Under the pieces are notes generated by a model. That model was not told the DNA's origin. It saw only the letters and a program-made list of their open reading frames with translations, and ran no database searches. Below, piece after piece: positions 10,239-21,603 of a stretch of 59,305 nt of DNA. The position numbers and the translations under genes are program-made. Every line of letters starts with the position of its first letter. The first letter of the stretch is position 1. This stretch comes from an uncultured Limosilactobacillus sp. (GTDB taxonomy: Bacteria > Bacillota > Bacilli > Lactobacillales > Lactobacillaceae), in assembly GCA_944327195.1 (NCBI GenBank), contig CALVGV010000008.1, forward strand, positions 1-59,305. The letters run 5' to 3'.

Positions 10239-10266
10239 AGCGGGAGTAAGCGGGCTCCCGCTTTTT
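10239..10266 (+). terminator. Terminator after pyrG
   Basis: AGCGGGAG pairs with CTCCCGCT followed by T5. Confidence 0.9.
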
Positions 10267-10426
10267 GTTTGGCCGGGGCCAGCCACCATAAATTTTCTGC
10301 TAAGTGGCGCGGGCGGAATGTGACCAAATCGTTCGGAAAGTCTTAAGCTCGCTTTGCAAATTGGCCGGGGGACCGGTTGAAATGGGGGAAGATCGTGACC
10401 GATTTGTTAAGAATCACGGTAAAAGG

Positions 10427-10455
10427 TTGTAATTTGGTGCTTGATTCATTATCAT
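10427..10455 (+). promoter_or_regulatory. Promoter of murA
   Basis: TTGTAA, a 17-bp spacer and TATCAT. The stretch 10267-10535 otherwise holds only this promoter and an 80-nt leader; I see no gene in it. Confidence 0.6.
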
Positions 10456-10535
10456 ATCTATTGACTGTTTCAATTTGGTAAGACAGGAGACAGGCCTAAT
10501 TAATTAATAGCGTTATTAAGTGAGGAAAGACAATC

Positions 10536-11801
10536 ATGAAAAAAATGATCATTCAAGGAGGAAACCGTCTTGCGGGTGAAGTGACCATCGGCGGGGCTAA
10601 AAATAGCACCGTGGCCCTGATTCCAGCGGCGATCTTAGCCGACACTCCCGTCCAGTTTGATACCGTGCCGGACATCCTGGATGTTCACAATCTAATGATT
10701 ATTTTGGAATCGATGAACGTGAAGTCCGCCTTTTCCCACGGGGTCTTAGACGTCGACCCAACCCAGATCGTGGAAGCCGAACTGCCAAGCAAGGCGATCA
10801 AGAGCCTGCGGGCCTCCTACTACTTCATGGGGGCCCTGCTCGGCCGCTTCCACCGGGCAACCTTGACCTTTCCCGGCGGGGACAACATCGGTCCCCGGCC
10901 AATTGACCAACACCTAAAAGCCTTTGAAGCCCTCGGGGCCACCGTCAGCGAAGAGGGGGGCACCGTCCACCTCGACGCCCCGAACGGCCTCAAGGGGAAC
11001 CGGATTTTCATGGACATGGTCTCGGTGGGGGCCACGATCAACGCCATCCTGGCCGCCGTGCGCGCCGACGGGGTAACGGTGATCGAAAACGCCGCCCGGG
11101 AACCAGAAATCGTTGACCTGGCCACCTTTCTGAACAACATGGGGGCCCAGATCCGCGGGGTCGGGACCGACGTGATTCGGATCACCGGGGTCAAGACCCT
11201 GCAATCAATGAACACCCACACGATCATCGCCGACCGGATCGAAACCGGGACCTACCTGTCACTGGCGGCGGCCCTGGGCGACGGGATCATGCTCAACAAC
11301 GTGATTCCGGAACACCTGGAGGCCTACACCAGCAAGATGATTGAGATGGGGGTCGACCTGCAGATCGACAGCGACAAGATCTTCGTGCCGCCGGTTAAGA
11401 AGCTCCAGGCGATTCACGTTAAGACGATGCCTTACCCGGGCTTTGCCACCGACCTCCAGCAGCCGTTGACGCCGCTGATGTCCTTGGCCGACGGACAGAG
11501 CGTGGTTGTCGACACGATCTACCCGAAGCGGGTCAAGCACATCCCGGAACTGCAAAAGATGGGGATGAAGATTGCCGCCGGCGACGGCCGGATCACGATC
11601 GACCACACCGAAAAGGACAGCCTCCACGGGGCCGACGTTGAGGCCGGCGAAATCCGTGCCGGGGCCTCCCTGATGATCACCGGGCTGATGGCCAAGGGCA
11701 CGACCGTCATTCACAAGGCCGACAACATCCTCCGCGGCTACGACCGGATTGTGTGGAAGCTCAACCGGCTCAACGCCGACGTCAAGATTGAGGACGAATA
11801 G
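10536..11801 (+). CDS. murA: UDP-GlcNAc 1-carboxyvinyltransferase with Asp at the catalytic Cys site
   Basis: A 421-residue enzyme for the first committed step of peptidoglycan synthesis, moving enolpyruvyl from PEP to UDP-GlcNAc. The fold signatures GGAKNS and KSLRASYYFMGALLG are present. The active-site loop reads PGGDNIGPRP, with Asp 116 where E. coli MurA has Cys115 (GGCTIGARP). Fosfomycin alkylates that Cys, and Cys-to-Asp forms are known to stay active and resist the drug (for example in mycobacteria and chlamydiae). Ribosome site near 10520, ATG 10536. The place between pyrG and rpmE2 is conserved in lactobacilli. Confidence 0.95.
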   Translation: MKKMIIQGGNRLAGEVTIGGAKNSTVALIPAAILADTPVQFDTVPDILDVHNLMIILESMNVKSAFSHGVLDVDPTQIVEAELPSKAIKSLRASYYFMGALLGRFHRATLTFPGGDNIGPRPIDQHLKAFEALGATVSEEGGTVHLDAPNGLKGNRIFMDMVSVGATINAILAAVRADGVTVIENAAREPEIVDLATFLNNMGAQIRGVGTDVIRITGVKTLQSMNTHTIIADRIETGTYLSLAAALGDGIMLNNVIPEHLEAYTSKMIEMGVDLQIDSDKIFVPPVKKLQAIHVKTMPYPGFATDLQQPLTPLMSLADGQSVVVDTIYPKRVKHIPELQKMGMKIAAGDGRITIDHTEKDSLHGADVEAGEIRAGASLMITGLMAKGTTVIHKADNILRGYDRIVWKLNRLNADVKIEDE

Positions 11802-11912
11802 TTTTTGCCCCGCAAGGATTGCCGAACGGGGAAAACTGTGTTATTCTGTCTAAGTTATTGAAAATAATCTATGTTTCAGGCAATGATTCATGGCAAAGGA
11901 GCGAATTAAATT

Positions 11913-12158
11913 ATGAAGCAAGGAATTCACCCAGACTACCACTACGTTGTGTTTGAAGACTCCTCGACGGGCTTTAAGTTCCTGTCCGGGTCGACGGCCA
12001 CTTCCAAGGAAACGGTTAAGTGGGAAGACGGCAACGAATACCCACTGATCCGGGTTGAAGTTACCTCCGACTCGCACCCATTCTACACGGGGAAGCAAAA
12101 GTTCACCCAAGCCGATGGGGCGGTCGACAAGTTCAACAAGAAGTACGGGCTCAAGTAG
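11913..12158 (+). CDS. rpmE2: 50S ribosomal protein L31 type B
   Basis: An 81-residue ribosomal protein. [15 protein letters not shown] and [12 protein letters not shown]-like blocks identify L31. The zinc-binding Cys pairs of type A are absent, so this is the Cys-free type B form used when zinc is scarce. ATG 11913 follows AAAGGAG. It is the last gene of the rpoE-pyrG-murA-rpmE2 region and has its own terminator. Confidence 0.95.
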   Translation: MKQGIHPDYHYVVFEDSSTGFKFLSGSTATSKETVKWEDGNEYPLIRVEVTSDSHPFYTGKQKFTQADGAVDKFNKKYGLK

Positions 12159-12177
12159 TCATCCGGGCTTCACACCA

Positions 12178-12213
12178 GCGGGCAGGCGCCATTGGCGTCG
12201 GCCCGCTTTTTTT
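12178..12213 (+). terminator. Terminator after rpmE2
   Basis: AGCGGGC pairs with GCCCGCT, with a smaller inner hairpin (GGCGCC/GGCGTC), then T7. Confidence 0.85.
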
Positions 12214-12273
12214 ATCGCCAGGGCCGGGCAGGGGGAGTTGCCCGGTCGAAAAGAAGCGAATGGGGGAGAGATA

Positions 12274-13182
12274 ATGCAGGAACAACTTAGCGACCGCGAG
12301 CGAATGGCATTCGCCCAGCTCGAATACGAACCACTCTCCGTGGGCCAGCCGGTTCGCCTCGGCGGCCGCGACTTCGGCCGGGTGCTGGGCCACGTTGCGG
12401 CGCCCGACGGGTTTACCCTCTTCGTGATCGGCCGCCCGGCCCCTTCTCGTGAGCTGGTCCTCCTCTTCAAGGGGTCGACCGGCCTGCGCAAGGGCAACCC
12501 AACCACCTGGTCCAACGAGTGGCTGGCCACCAACCTGCCCTTGCTGGGAGCGATCCTGCGCCGCCAGCGCCACATCCCCAGCCAGCTGCGGACGGCCCGC
12601 CGGGTGGTTAACCGCTTGCTGGCGGCCTATCCGACCCGCAAGTTCTACCTCTACGGCCACTCGCTGGGGGCAATCAACGCCCAGTACGCCGTCGCCACCT
12701 GCCGCCAGCCGGGGCGGGTCAAGCACGCCTGGCTCTACGAGGGCACCAACCTCTACCCGCTCCTGACGCCGCGCCAGCGCCACCAGGCTCGCAAGTACCA
12801 CCGCCGGATCGAGAGCTACGTCGACATCTACGACCCGGTCACCATCGGCTACGTCGACGACCGCCAGCTGGTCGGCACCCTTCGCTACGTGGATAGCGAG
12901 CGGCAGAACCCGGTCAGCCAGCACATGTGGGGCGGCTACCACTTCGACGACCACGGAGCGGTGGCCCTCCGCCCGCTCGACGCGCACTTCGCCGAGGTCA
13001 CCCGCCTCCAGCAGGAGCTGATCGCCCGGTTGACCAGCGTTGACGACCTCCTCCACGAGGCGCCGGCCAGCCTGAAGGCCGCCCCGGCGACCCTGAGCGA
13101 GGCCGGCCTGGGCCACCTGCGTGACTGGCTGGAGCGGGCGGGCAAAAACCTGCCCCTTTTCGGGGGGACTGGTGTATATTAG
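12274..13182 (+). CDS. Alpha/beta hydrolase, lipase-like (DUF2974-type)
   Basis: A 302-residue protein without signal peptide. The nucleophile elbow GHSLG occurs in LYGHSLGAINAQYA (about residues 128-141), and later Asp and His residues could complete a catalytic triad (DPVT; YHFDDHG). It resembles class-3 lipase-like hydrolases common in lactobacilli that are annotated as DUF2974. Start ATG 12274 has a GGGGGAGAG site. The substrate is unknown. A weak TATATT lies just before its stop and may serve the next gene. Confidence 0.75.
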   Translation: MQEQLSDRERMAFAQLEYEPLSVGQPVRLGGRDFGRVLGHVAAPDGFTLFVIGRPAPSRELVLLFKGSTGLRKGNPTTWSNEWLATNLPLLGAILRRQRHIPSQLRTARRVVNRLLAAYPTRKFYLYGHSLGAINAQYAVATCRQPGRVKHAWLYEGTNLYPLLTPRQRHQARKYHRRIESYVDIYDPVTIGYVDDRQLVGTLRYVDSERQNPVSQHMWGGYHFDDHGAVALRPLDAHFAEVTRLQQELIARLTSVDDLLHEAPASLKAAPATLSEAGLGHLRDWLERAGKNLPLFGGTGVY

Positions 13183-13211
13183 GAAGGTGAATTCAAGGGA
13201 GGAAATTGAAA

Positions 13212-13907
13212 ATGAAAGTACGCAAATGGCTCTCCTGGGTGGGGATCATCGTCCTCTTCCTGGTCAGCCTGGCCCTGATTTTTAACCAGCAGATCAAGGA
13301 CTATTTGGTATCGTCCTACACGCCAACGATCACCAAGACGACCGTCACCAAGAACCAGCATAAGAAGGTCAGTTCCAGCGCCTACGACTTCTCGCAGACC
13401 AAGGACCTCAACTTGCAGACGGTCGCCAAGGCCCGCGCCAGCAAGCAGTCAATCAACATCATCGGCGAGATTGCCATCCCCTCGATCAACCTGACCCTGC
13501 CGATCGCCACCGGGGTTTCCAACACCACCCTCGCCCTGGCGGCGGGGACGATGCGGGCCGACCAGCAGATGGGGCAGGGGAACTACCCGCTGGCCGGCCA
13601 CAACATGGCCCACGGGTCGAAGATCCTCTTCTCGCCGCTTTACTACCACGCCAAGGTGGGCCAGATGATCTACCTGACCGACATGAAGAAGATCTACTAC
13701 TACCGGATCTACGAGCGCAAGTTCATCAAGGCGACCCGGGTCGACGTGGTCAACAACACCAAGAAGACGATCGTCACCCTGATCACCTGCGATAAGATCG
13801 GCAAGAACCGCCTGCTGGTTCGCGGCAAGTTCATCAAGGCGGTCGCCTTCAACAAGGCACCGCACAGCGTCCAGAAGGCGCTGAGCAGCAAGTACACCAA
13901 CAAGTAA
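13212..13907 (+). CDS. srtA: Class A sortase
   Basis: A 231-residue membrane-anchored transpeptidase. One N-terminal helix (about residues 7-27) is followed by an exported catalytic domain. The catalytic triad is visible: His in LAGHNM, Cys in TLITCD, Arg in NRLLVRG. It links LPxTG proteins to peptidoglycan. ATG 13212 is taken as start because AGGGAGGAA lies 8 bases upstream; an in-frame TTG two codons earlier is less likely. A DUF72 gene follows after 9 bp. Confidence 0.92.
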   Translation: MKVRKWLSWVGIIVLFLVSLALIFNQQIKDYLVSSYTPTITKTTVTKNQHKKVSSSAYDFSQTKDLNLQTVAKARASKQSINIIGEIAIPSINLTLPIATGVSNTTLALAAGTMRADQQMGQGNYPLAGHNMAHGSKILFSPLYYHAKVGQMIYLTDMKKIYYYRIYERKFIKATRVDVVNNTKKTIVTLITCDKIGKNRLLVRGKFIKAVAFNKAPHSVQKALSSKYTNK

Positions 13908-13916
13908 GGAGGAGCC

Positions 13917-14768
13917 ATGGAAGTTACGGTGGGGATGACAACCTGGAGCGAGCACCAGTCGCTGATCAAACAATCGCGGGCGGTGACTTTAAACGAGTAC
14001 GCCCAGTTTTTCCCGGTGGTCGAGGTCGACACCTTCTTCTACGCCTTACCAAGGCTGACCACCGTCCAGCAGTGGCTCGGCCAGGTCAGCCCCCGCTTCC
14101 AGTTCATCGTCAAGGCCCACCAAACGATGACCAAGCACCCCCAGGCGAACCTGCCGGCCGGCCAGGACCTCGGCGCGGTCTTCGCCAACTTCCAGCAGGT
14201 GGTCAGCCCGCTGGTGGCGGCCGGCCAGCTAAAGACGGTCCTCTTCCAGTTTCCGCCGACCTTCACCGCCACCCCGGCCAACATCGACTACTTGATGCAG
14301 CTGCGGCGCTGGTTGCCGCGCCTGCCGCTGGCGGTCGAGTTTCGTCACCAGTCCTGGTACAAGCCGGCGGTCGCCCAGTCGCTGGTCAACTACTGCCGGG
14401 AACTGCGCCTGACCCTGGTGGCGGCCGACGAGCCCCACCAGCTGCCGGCCAGCGTCCCCTTCCTGCTGGCGACGACCACCCCGGAGCTGGCGATGATCCG
14501 CCTCCACGGCCGCAACGTTGCCGGCTGGAACCACCCCGGGGCCGAGTGGCGCAAGCAGCGCACCCTCTACACCTACTCGGCGGAAGAGATCGCCGCCCTG
14601 GCCCGCCAGCTCCGTGCCCTGACCCCGGCGCCCAAAGAGACCTGCGTGATCTTCAACAACAACTCCGGCGGGGCCGCTGCCGGCAACGCCCTTGACCTGG
14701 TGAAGGAGCTAGACCTCCACTTCAGCGGCCTGGTGCCGCGCGAGCCGGAGCAGCTGGACCTCTTCTAA
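13917..14768 (+). CDS. DUF72 family protein (YecE-like)
   Basis: A 283-residue TIM-barrel protein of the DUF72/YecE family. Typical elements are the early VGMTTWSEH stretch, FFYALP, FQFIVKAHQ, and VEFRHQSWY in mid-protein. Its molecular function is not established. It starts 9 bp after srtA with AAGGAGGAG as ribosome site and is followed by a strong terminator, so it is the last gene of that short operon. Confidence 0.9.
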   Translation: MEVTVGMTTWSEHQSLIKQSRAVTLNEYAQFFPVVEVDTFFYALPRLTTVQQWLGQVSPRFQFIVKAHQTMTKHPQANLPAGQDLGAVFANFQQVVSPLVAAGQLKTVLFQFPPTFTATPANIDYLMQLRRWLPRLPLAVEFRHQSWYKPAVAQSLVNYCRELRLTLVAADEPHQLPASVPFLLATTTPELAMIRLHGRNVAGWNHPGAEWRKQRTLYTYSAEEIAALARQLRALTPAPKETCVIFNNNSGGAAAGNALDLVKELDLHFSGLVPREPEQLDLF

Positions 14769-14773
14769 TAACG

Positions 14774-14806
14774 AAAAAAGAGCAGTTTTTAGCGCTGCTC
14801 TTTTTT
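14774..14806 (+). terminator. Terminator after DUF72 gene
   Basis: AAAAGAGCAG pairs with CTGCTCTTTT, with A and T runs on both sides, so it may work in both directions. Confidence 0.9.
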
Positions 14807-14866
14807 GTCCCGAAGGGGGCGGACAGTTTTTTCTCCCCGGGAACTTTGCTATACTAGGTTTAATAA

Positions 14867-16923
<2,057 letters not shown>

Positions 16924-16924
<1 letters not shown>

Positions 16925-17721
16925 TGTTAGCCCAACTGCGGATTTACGATTCCCACACCCACCTCAACGATGACGTCTTCTACTCCGATGTGGCGGCCTA
17001 CCTAGCGCGGGCCGCCCATTTTGGGGTCACCGAGATGAACATGGTTGGTTCAAACGCCACCCTCAACGCCCGCGCATTGAAGCTGGCCCACGACTACCCC
17101 CACCTCCACGCCGTCATCGGCTGGCACCCCGAGGACTTGCCGGCCTACGACGAGGAGGCCCTGGACCTGCTCAAGCAGCAGTTGGCCGACCCGACGGTGG
17201 TGGCGATCGGCGAAATCGGCCTCGACTACCACTGGGACGCCGTTTCCCGTCCCCGCCAGCAGGAGGTCTTTGCCACCCAGCTTGACCTGGCCCGCCAGTA
17301 CAAGCTGCCGGTGGTGATCCACTCGCGCGAGGCCCTGGCCGACACCTACGACCTGCTCAAGGCGGCCGGGGTTGGTGACTTCGGCGGGGTGATGCACAGC
17401 TTCTCCGGGGATGCCAGCTGGGCCAAGAAGTTCCTCGACTTGGGGATGGCCCTCTCCTACAGCGGGGTGGTGACCTTCAAGAAGGCGGTCGACATCCAGG
17501 AGGCCGCCAAGTTGACCCCGACCGACCGCCTGCTAGTCGAAACCGACGCCCCCTACCTGACGCCGGTGCCGTACCGGGGCAAGCAAAACGAGCCGGCCTT
17601 CACCTACTACACCGTCCTGGGGCTGGCGCAGATTCTCGGAAAGGAGCCCGAAGAAGTGGCCACGGAGAGTTTTGCCGCCGCTGCCCGCCTCTTTGGGGTA
17701 AGCAAGAATGAAGCAGATTAA
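16924..17721 (+). CDS. TatD-family metal-dependent deoxyribonuclease
   Basis: 265 residues. Metal ligands of the amidohydrolase-like barrel are visible: HxH in YDSHTHLN, Glu in GEIGLDYHW, His in VIHSREA, and Asp in VETDAPYL. Members act as 3'-5' DNases or D-aminoacyl-tRNA-processing hydrolases. ATG overlaps the metG stop, and its own end overlaps rnmV by 14 bp, so translation is coupled along metG-tatD-rnmV-rsmA. Confidence 0.95.
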
Positions 17722-18268
17722 GGAAGTCATCGTCGTCGAGGGCAAGGACGACACCAAGCGGATCCACCTGGCCGTCGACGCCGACACCTTTGAGACCAAC
17801 GGCTCGGCCCTCAGTGCCGCTGACATCGACCAGCTGAAGTTGCTCCAGCAAAAGCGGGGGTTGATCGTCTTTACCGACCCCGACTTCAACGGCGAGCGGT
17901 TGCGCAAAATGATCAGCAAGGCGATCCCCGGGGTCAAGCACGCCTTCATCCGCCGCGACCAGGGGGTGCCGAGCGTCAGCGGCGGCAGCCTCGGCGTGGA
18001 GCACGCCAGCCCGGCGGTGATCCGGGATGCCCTATCCCAGGTCTACACTGAGGAACCGGCGGCCGCCCCGCTCTTTTCCGCCCGCGACCTCCAGCTGGCC
18101 GGCCTGGCCGGCGGCCCGGCCGCCCGCCAGCGGCGCGAGCGGCTCGGCCAGGAGCTGGGGATCGGCTACGGCAACGCCAAGCAGTTCCTGGCCCGGCTGA
18201 ACCGCTTCCGGATTTCGCGGGCGCAGTTTGCCGCCGCCCTGACCCGTGTAAAGGAGGAAGAACAATGA
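17708..18268 (+). CDS. rnmV: Ribonuclease M5
   Basis: A 186-residue Toprim nuclease that finishes the ends of 5S rRNA. The Toprim motifs are IVVEGKDDT (catalytic Glu) and [12 protein letters not shown]. It overlaps tatD upstream and the rsmA start downstream (4 bp), a gene trio found together in most Firmicutes. Length is normal. Confidence 0.95.
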   Translation: MKQIKEVIVVEGKDDTKRIHLAVDADTFETNGSALSAADIDQLKLLQQKRGLIVFTDPDFNGERLRKMISKAIPGVKHAFIRRDQGVPSVSGGSLGVEHASPAVIRDALSQVYTEEPAAAPLFSARDLQLAGLAGGPAARQRRERLGQELGIGYGNAKQFLARLNRFRISRAQFAAALTRVKEEEQ

Positions 18269-19152
18269 CCAAGGCAATTGGAAACCTGAACCGGACCCGC
18301 GAGCTGATGGAGAAGTACCACCTGCGGGCCAAGAAGGGCTTCGGCCAAAACTTTTTGACCAACCCGACCGTCCTCGACGGGATCGTCAAGGCCGCGGCGA
18401 TCACCAAGGACGACAACGTGATCGAGATCGGCCCCGGCCTCGGCGCCTTGACCGAGAAGCTGGCGGCCGCCGCCGGCCAGGTGGTCGCCCTGGAACTGGA
18501 CAGCGACCTCCTGCCGGTGCTGGCCGACGTTTTGAGCGGCTTTGACAACGTCACCGTCCTCAACCAGGACGTCTTGAAGGCCGACCTGCCGACCCTGGTC
18601 AAGACTGAGTTTGCTCACCCCGAGCGGCCGGTCAAGGTGGTGGCCAACCTGCCATACTACATCACCAGCCCGATCCTTTTGCAGCTGCTCAACAGCCCGG
18701 TGGCCTGGGCCGGGATCACGGTGATGATGCAAAAGGAGGTCGCCGAACGGCTGGCGGCCAAGCCGGGCACCAAGGACTACGGCTCGCTGACGCTGGCGAT
18801 CGAGTACCGGATGGACGCCAAGCTGGCCTTCACCGTTTCGCGCCGCTCCTTCGTGCCGGCGCCAAACGTCGACTCGGCGATCGTCAACCTGACCCCGCGC
18901 AAGGCCGCCCTGGCGACCCAACCGGCAAGTGAAAAGCAGCTCTTTGCCCTGATCCGGACCTGCTTTGCCCACCGCCGCAAGAGCCTCTGGAACAACCTCA
19001 AGCCCTACTTCAAGAAGGACGAGGAAAAGAAGGCGGCCGCCACGGCGGTCTTAGAAAAGCTGGCCCTCGACCCGCAGATCCGGCCGGAGCGGCTGACCCT
19101 CGACCAGTTCATTCAATTGGCCAACGCGATGGGGGAAGCCGGCCTCTTCTAG
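18265..19152 (+). CDS. rsmA: 16S rRNA dimethyladenosine transferase
   Basis: A 295-residue SAM-dependent methyltransferase (KsgA) that dimethylates two adjacent adenosines near the 3' end of 16S rRNA, a late ribosome-assembly check. The SAM site reads [13 protein letters not shown] and the catalytic motif is NLPYYITSP. An AAAGGAGGAAG site lies inside the end of rnmV. The small veg gene that often follows rsmA in related bacteria is absent here: only 68 bp separate it from ispE. Confidence 0.96.
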   Translation: MTKAIGNLNRTRELMEKYHLRAKKGFGQNFLTNPTVLDGIVKAAAITKDDNVIEIGPGLGALTEKLAAAAGQVVALELDSDLLPVLADVLSGFDNVTVLNQDVLKADLPTLVKTEFAHPERPVKVVANLPYYITSPILLQLLNSPVAWAGITVMMQKEVAERLAAKPGTKDYGSLTLAIEYRMDAKLAFTVSRRSFVPAPNVDSAIVNLTPRKAALATQPASEKQLFALIRTCFAHRRKSLWNNLKPYFKKDEEKKAAATAVLEKLALDPQIRPERLTLDQFIQLANAMGEAGLF

Positions 19153-19159
19153 AAACGAG

Positions 19160-19189
19160 TTGAACGCGCCCGCCGCGGGCAAGTATAAT
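19160..19189 (+). promoter_or_regulatory. Promoter of ispE
   Basis: TTGAAC, an 18-bp spacer and TATAAT. The -10 covers an in-frame ATG at 19188, which therefore cannot be the start codon of ispE. Confidence 0.7.
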
Positions 19190-19220
19190 GGGGAAAACGT
19201 TTAGAGAGGGGGAAGGGCCA

Positions 19221-20072
19221 GTGGTGATTACCGAAAAGGCGCCCGCCAAAATCAATCTTTCCCTGGATACCCCGATGCGGTACCTGGATGGCCTGCCGAA
19301 GTGGGACATGGTGATGACCTCGATCGACCTGGCCGACTACCTAACGATCGAGATCCACGACCACCCGCAAACGATCAAGGTCTACACCGATAGTGGCTTT
19401 TTGCCCAACGACCAGCGCAACCTGGCCTACCAGGCGGCCCACATGCTCAAGACCCGCTTCCACCAGGCGGCCGGGGTGACGATCCGGATCCAAAAGAATA
19501 TCCCGGTGGCCGCCGGTCTCGGCGGCGGGTCCTCGGACGCGGCGGCAGTTTTGCGCGGCCTCAATCGCGGCTGGAAGCTGGGCCTGTCGCTGGCCGAGTT
19601 GGCCAAGCTCTCCCTGAGCATCGACTCCGACGTGCCCTACTGCGTCTACAGCCGCACCGCCCACGTCACCGGCCACGGGGAGGTGGTCACCCCTCTGCCG
19701 GCGGTCCCGCACGACTGGGTGGTGGTCGCCAAGCCCAAGATCAGCGTCTCGACGCCGACGATTCTCCGCCAGATCAACTACGAGCAGCTGGCCCACCTCG
19801 ATAACCAGGCGCTGATCGCGGCGATGGAAGCTGGCGACTGGCAGGGCGCGGTCGCCAAGATGGACAACGTCCTGGAGCCGGTCACCGAGCGCCAGTACCC
19901 CCAGATTGCCCACCTGAAGGCCAAGATGACCAAGCTCGGCGCCGCCCACGCCCAGATGAGTGGCACCGGGCCGACCGTCTTCGCCCTCTGCAAGAGCGAG
20001 TCGCGTGCCAAGCGGATCTACAACGGCCTGCGCGGCTTTTGCAACGAGGTTTACCAGGTGGTGTTACTATGA
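19221..20072 (+). CDS. ispE: 4-diphosphocytidyl-2-C-methyl-D-erythritol kinase
   Basis: A 283-residue GHMP kinase. The family begins EKAPAKINLSLD and the ATP loop is PVAAGLGGGSSDAAAVL (about residues 93-109). The usual role is the fourth step of the MEP isoprenoid pathway, but many lactobacilli keep ispE while using the mevalonate route, so its role here is uncertain. GTG 19221 is chosen because AGAGGGGGAAGG precedes it and the upstream ATG lies in the -10 box. The stop overlaps the next start (ATGA). Confidence 0.92.
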   Translation: MVITEKAPAKINLSLDTPMRYLDGLPKWDMVMTSIDLADYLTIEIHDHPQTIKVYTDSGFLPNDQRNLAYQAAHMLKTRFHQAAGVTIRIQKNIPVAAGLGGGSSDAAAVLRGLNRGWKLGLSLAELAKLSLSIDSDVPYCVYSRTAHVTGHGEVVTPLPAVPHDWVVVAKPKISVSTPTILRQINYEQLAHLDNQALIAAMEAGDWQGAVAKMDNVLEPVTERQYPQIAHLKAKMTKLGAAHAQMSGTGPTVFALCKSESRAKRIYNGLRGFCNEVYQVVLL

Positions 20073-20512
20073 GCGAATGGAACGATTGTGCCTTTAACGA
20101 GCTGACCCTGGCCCAGCTGGCACGGATCTACCGCCTGCGGGCCCAGGTCTTCAACGGCGAGCAGGCGGCCAGCTACCCCGACCCGGACGCCAAAGACGAG
20201 GAGGCCCGCCACCTCTTTGCCAGCGAAAATGGCCGGGTGGTGGCCTACGCCCGCTACTTTGCGACGCCAACCGGGGTGACCTTCGGCCGGGTGGTCGTGG
20301 CCAGGGACCGGCGGGGGAGCGGCCTCGGCGGCGACCTCCTTCGCCACTTGCTAGCCGGAATCGGCCGCCACTTTCCCGGCCGGCCGGTCGAGATTGACGC
20401 CCAGCTGCCGGTGATCGGCTACTACGAGCACTTCGGCTTCACCGCCAGCGGCCCGGTCTTCGTTGAGGCCGAGCGGGAGCACCGCCGGATGGTTCACCCG
20501 CCGCTAAATTAG
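20069..20512 (+). CDS. GNAT-family acetyltransferase (ElaA-like)
   Basis: A 147-residue Gcn5-related acyltransferase. The acetyl-CoA loop reads VARDRRGSGLGGDLL, followed by YYEHFGF near the C-terminus. The sequence resembles the ElaA subgroup. The substrate is unknown. It is translationally coupled to ispE by a 4-bp overlap and closed by a strong terminator. Confidence 0.85.
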   Translation: MSEWNDCAFNELTLAQLARIYRLRAQVFNGEQAASYPDPDAKDEEARHLFASENGRVVAYARYFATPTGVTFGRVVVARDRRGSGLGGDLLRHLLAGIGRHFPGRPVEIDAQLPVIGYYEHFGFTASGPVFVEAEREHRRMVHPPLN

Positions 20513-20517
20513 AACAA

Positions 20518-20566
20518 GCAAGCCGTCCCGGTTCCCAACCAAACTAGGGGAACCGGGGCGGCTTTT
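20518..20566 (+). terminator. Terminator after GNAT gene
   Basis: AAGCCGTCCCGGTTCCC pairs with GGGAACCGGG-GCGGCTT and is followed by TTTT. Confidence 0.9.
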
Positions 20567-20607
20567 GGTCTTTATCCCTCAAATTACCGGCGTTGGGCAA
20601 AAAAGGT

Positions 20608-20663
20608 TTGCATTCTGGCGGTCAAGCGGTTATCATTCTTTCGTTCAAACAGTAATCATTACT
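20608..20663 (+). promoter_or_regulatory. Promoter and Zur-like box of the metal ABC transporter
   Basis: TTGCAT, a 17-bp spacer and TATCAT (20608-20636), with the near-palindrome AGTAATCATTACT just past the predicted start (20651-20663). The TAATnATTA core resembles Zur/Fur-type operators of Firmicutes, pointing to repression when zinc is plentiful. The regulator is not in this window. Confidence 0.65.
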
Positions 20664-20696
20664 ATTTAGAAAACAATAAGCAAAGGAGAAAGAACT

Positions 20697-21602
20697 GTGC
20701 AGAAGAAACATTGGGCCCTGGTTGGCCTCCTGGTCTACCTGGTGGCCCTGCTCGGCTTGATGATCACCGATTGGCGGCCGGGCCAGGGTAGCCAGAAGCC
20801 GATCCGGGTGGTCACCAGCCTCGACTTTTACGGCGAGGCGGCCAGCGCGGTCGCCGGCAAGTACGGTCAGGTGACCTCCCTGATCAACAGCGCCGCCACC
20901 GACCCCCACGACTACCAGCCGACCACCAAGCAGGCCAAGCAGGTGAGCCAGGCCAACCTGGTGATCCAAAACGGCCTCGGCTACGACCACTGGCTAACCA
21001 GCATGGTCAAGGCCACCAGCGCCAAGCAAACGGTGATCACCGTCGGCAGCCAGGTGGCCGGCCACCACGCCGGGGCCAACGAGCACGTCTGGTACCAGCC
21101 GGGGGTGATGGCCAAGCTGACCAGCCGGCTGGCCACCGCCTACGGCAAGTTGGACCCCAGCCACCGCGCCTACTACCAGGCCCGTGCCCGCGCCTACCGC
21201 AAGCAGCTGGCCAAGCTGAGCGCGGTGATCAAGCAGGCCAAGGCCAATGTCACTAGTGGTCAGAAGGTGGCGGTCAGCGAGCCGGTCTTTGACTACGCCC
21301 TGAAGAACCTCGGCTACCAGATCATCGACAGCCACTTCGAGAAGGCGATCGAGGATGGCAACGACCCGTCGCCGGCCGACATCCAGCAGCTGCAAACGGC
21401 GATCAAGGAGGGGCAGATTGCCTTCTTCGTCAATAATTCCCAGACCAGCAACACCACCGTCAAGAACCTGGTCAAGCTCGCCAAGGCCCACGGCGTGCCG
21501 GTGCTCAACGTCACCGAAACCAAGCCGGACAACCAGACCTACATCGAGTGGCTGACCAGCGAGTACCGGCAGCTGATCAAGATCCAAAAGGAGGCAAACT
21601 AA
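20697..21602 (+). CDS. Zinc/manganese ABC transporter substrate-binding protein (ZnuA-like)
   Basis: 301 residues, cluster A-I metal-binding protein. Probable metal ligands are His in DPHDYQPT, His in NEHVWYQPG and acidic residues in SEPVFDY and EDGNDPSP. The N-terminus has one hydrophobic segment (residues about 7-23) but no lipobox Cys, so it would be held by an uncleaved anchor or released rather than lipid-linked, unlike most Gram-positive homologues. GTG 20697 has an AAAGGAGAAAG site. First gene of an ABC operon with a Zur-like box upstream. Confidence 0.88.
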   Translation: MQKKHWALVGLLVYLVALLGLMITDWRPGQGSQKPIRVVTSLDFYGEAASAVAGKYGQVTSLINSAATDPHDYQPTTKQAKQVSQANLVIQNGLGYDHWLTSMVKATSAKQTVITVGSQVAGHHAGANEHVWYQPGVMAKLTSRLATAYGKLDPSHRAYYQARARAYRKQLAKLSAVIKQAKANVTSGQKVAVSEPVFDYALKNLGYQIIDSHFEKAIEDGNDPSPADIQQLQTAIKEGQIAFFVNNSQTSNTTVKNLVKLAKAHGVPVLNVTETKPDNQTYIEWLTSEYRQLIKIQKEAN

Positions 21603-21603
21603 G

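Noticed and set aside
19188-19220. ATG 19188 as start of ispE
   Set aside because: The codon overlaps the -10 box; GTG 19221 has a good ribosome site and matches the family's N-terminus.
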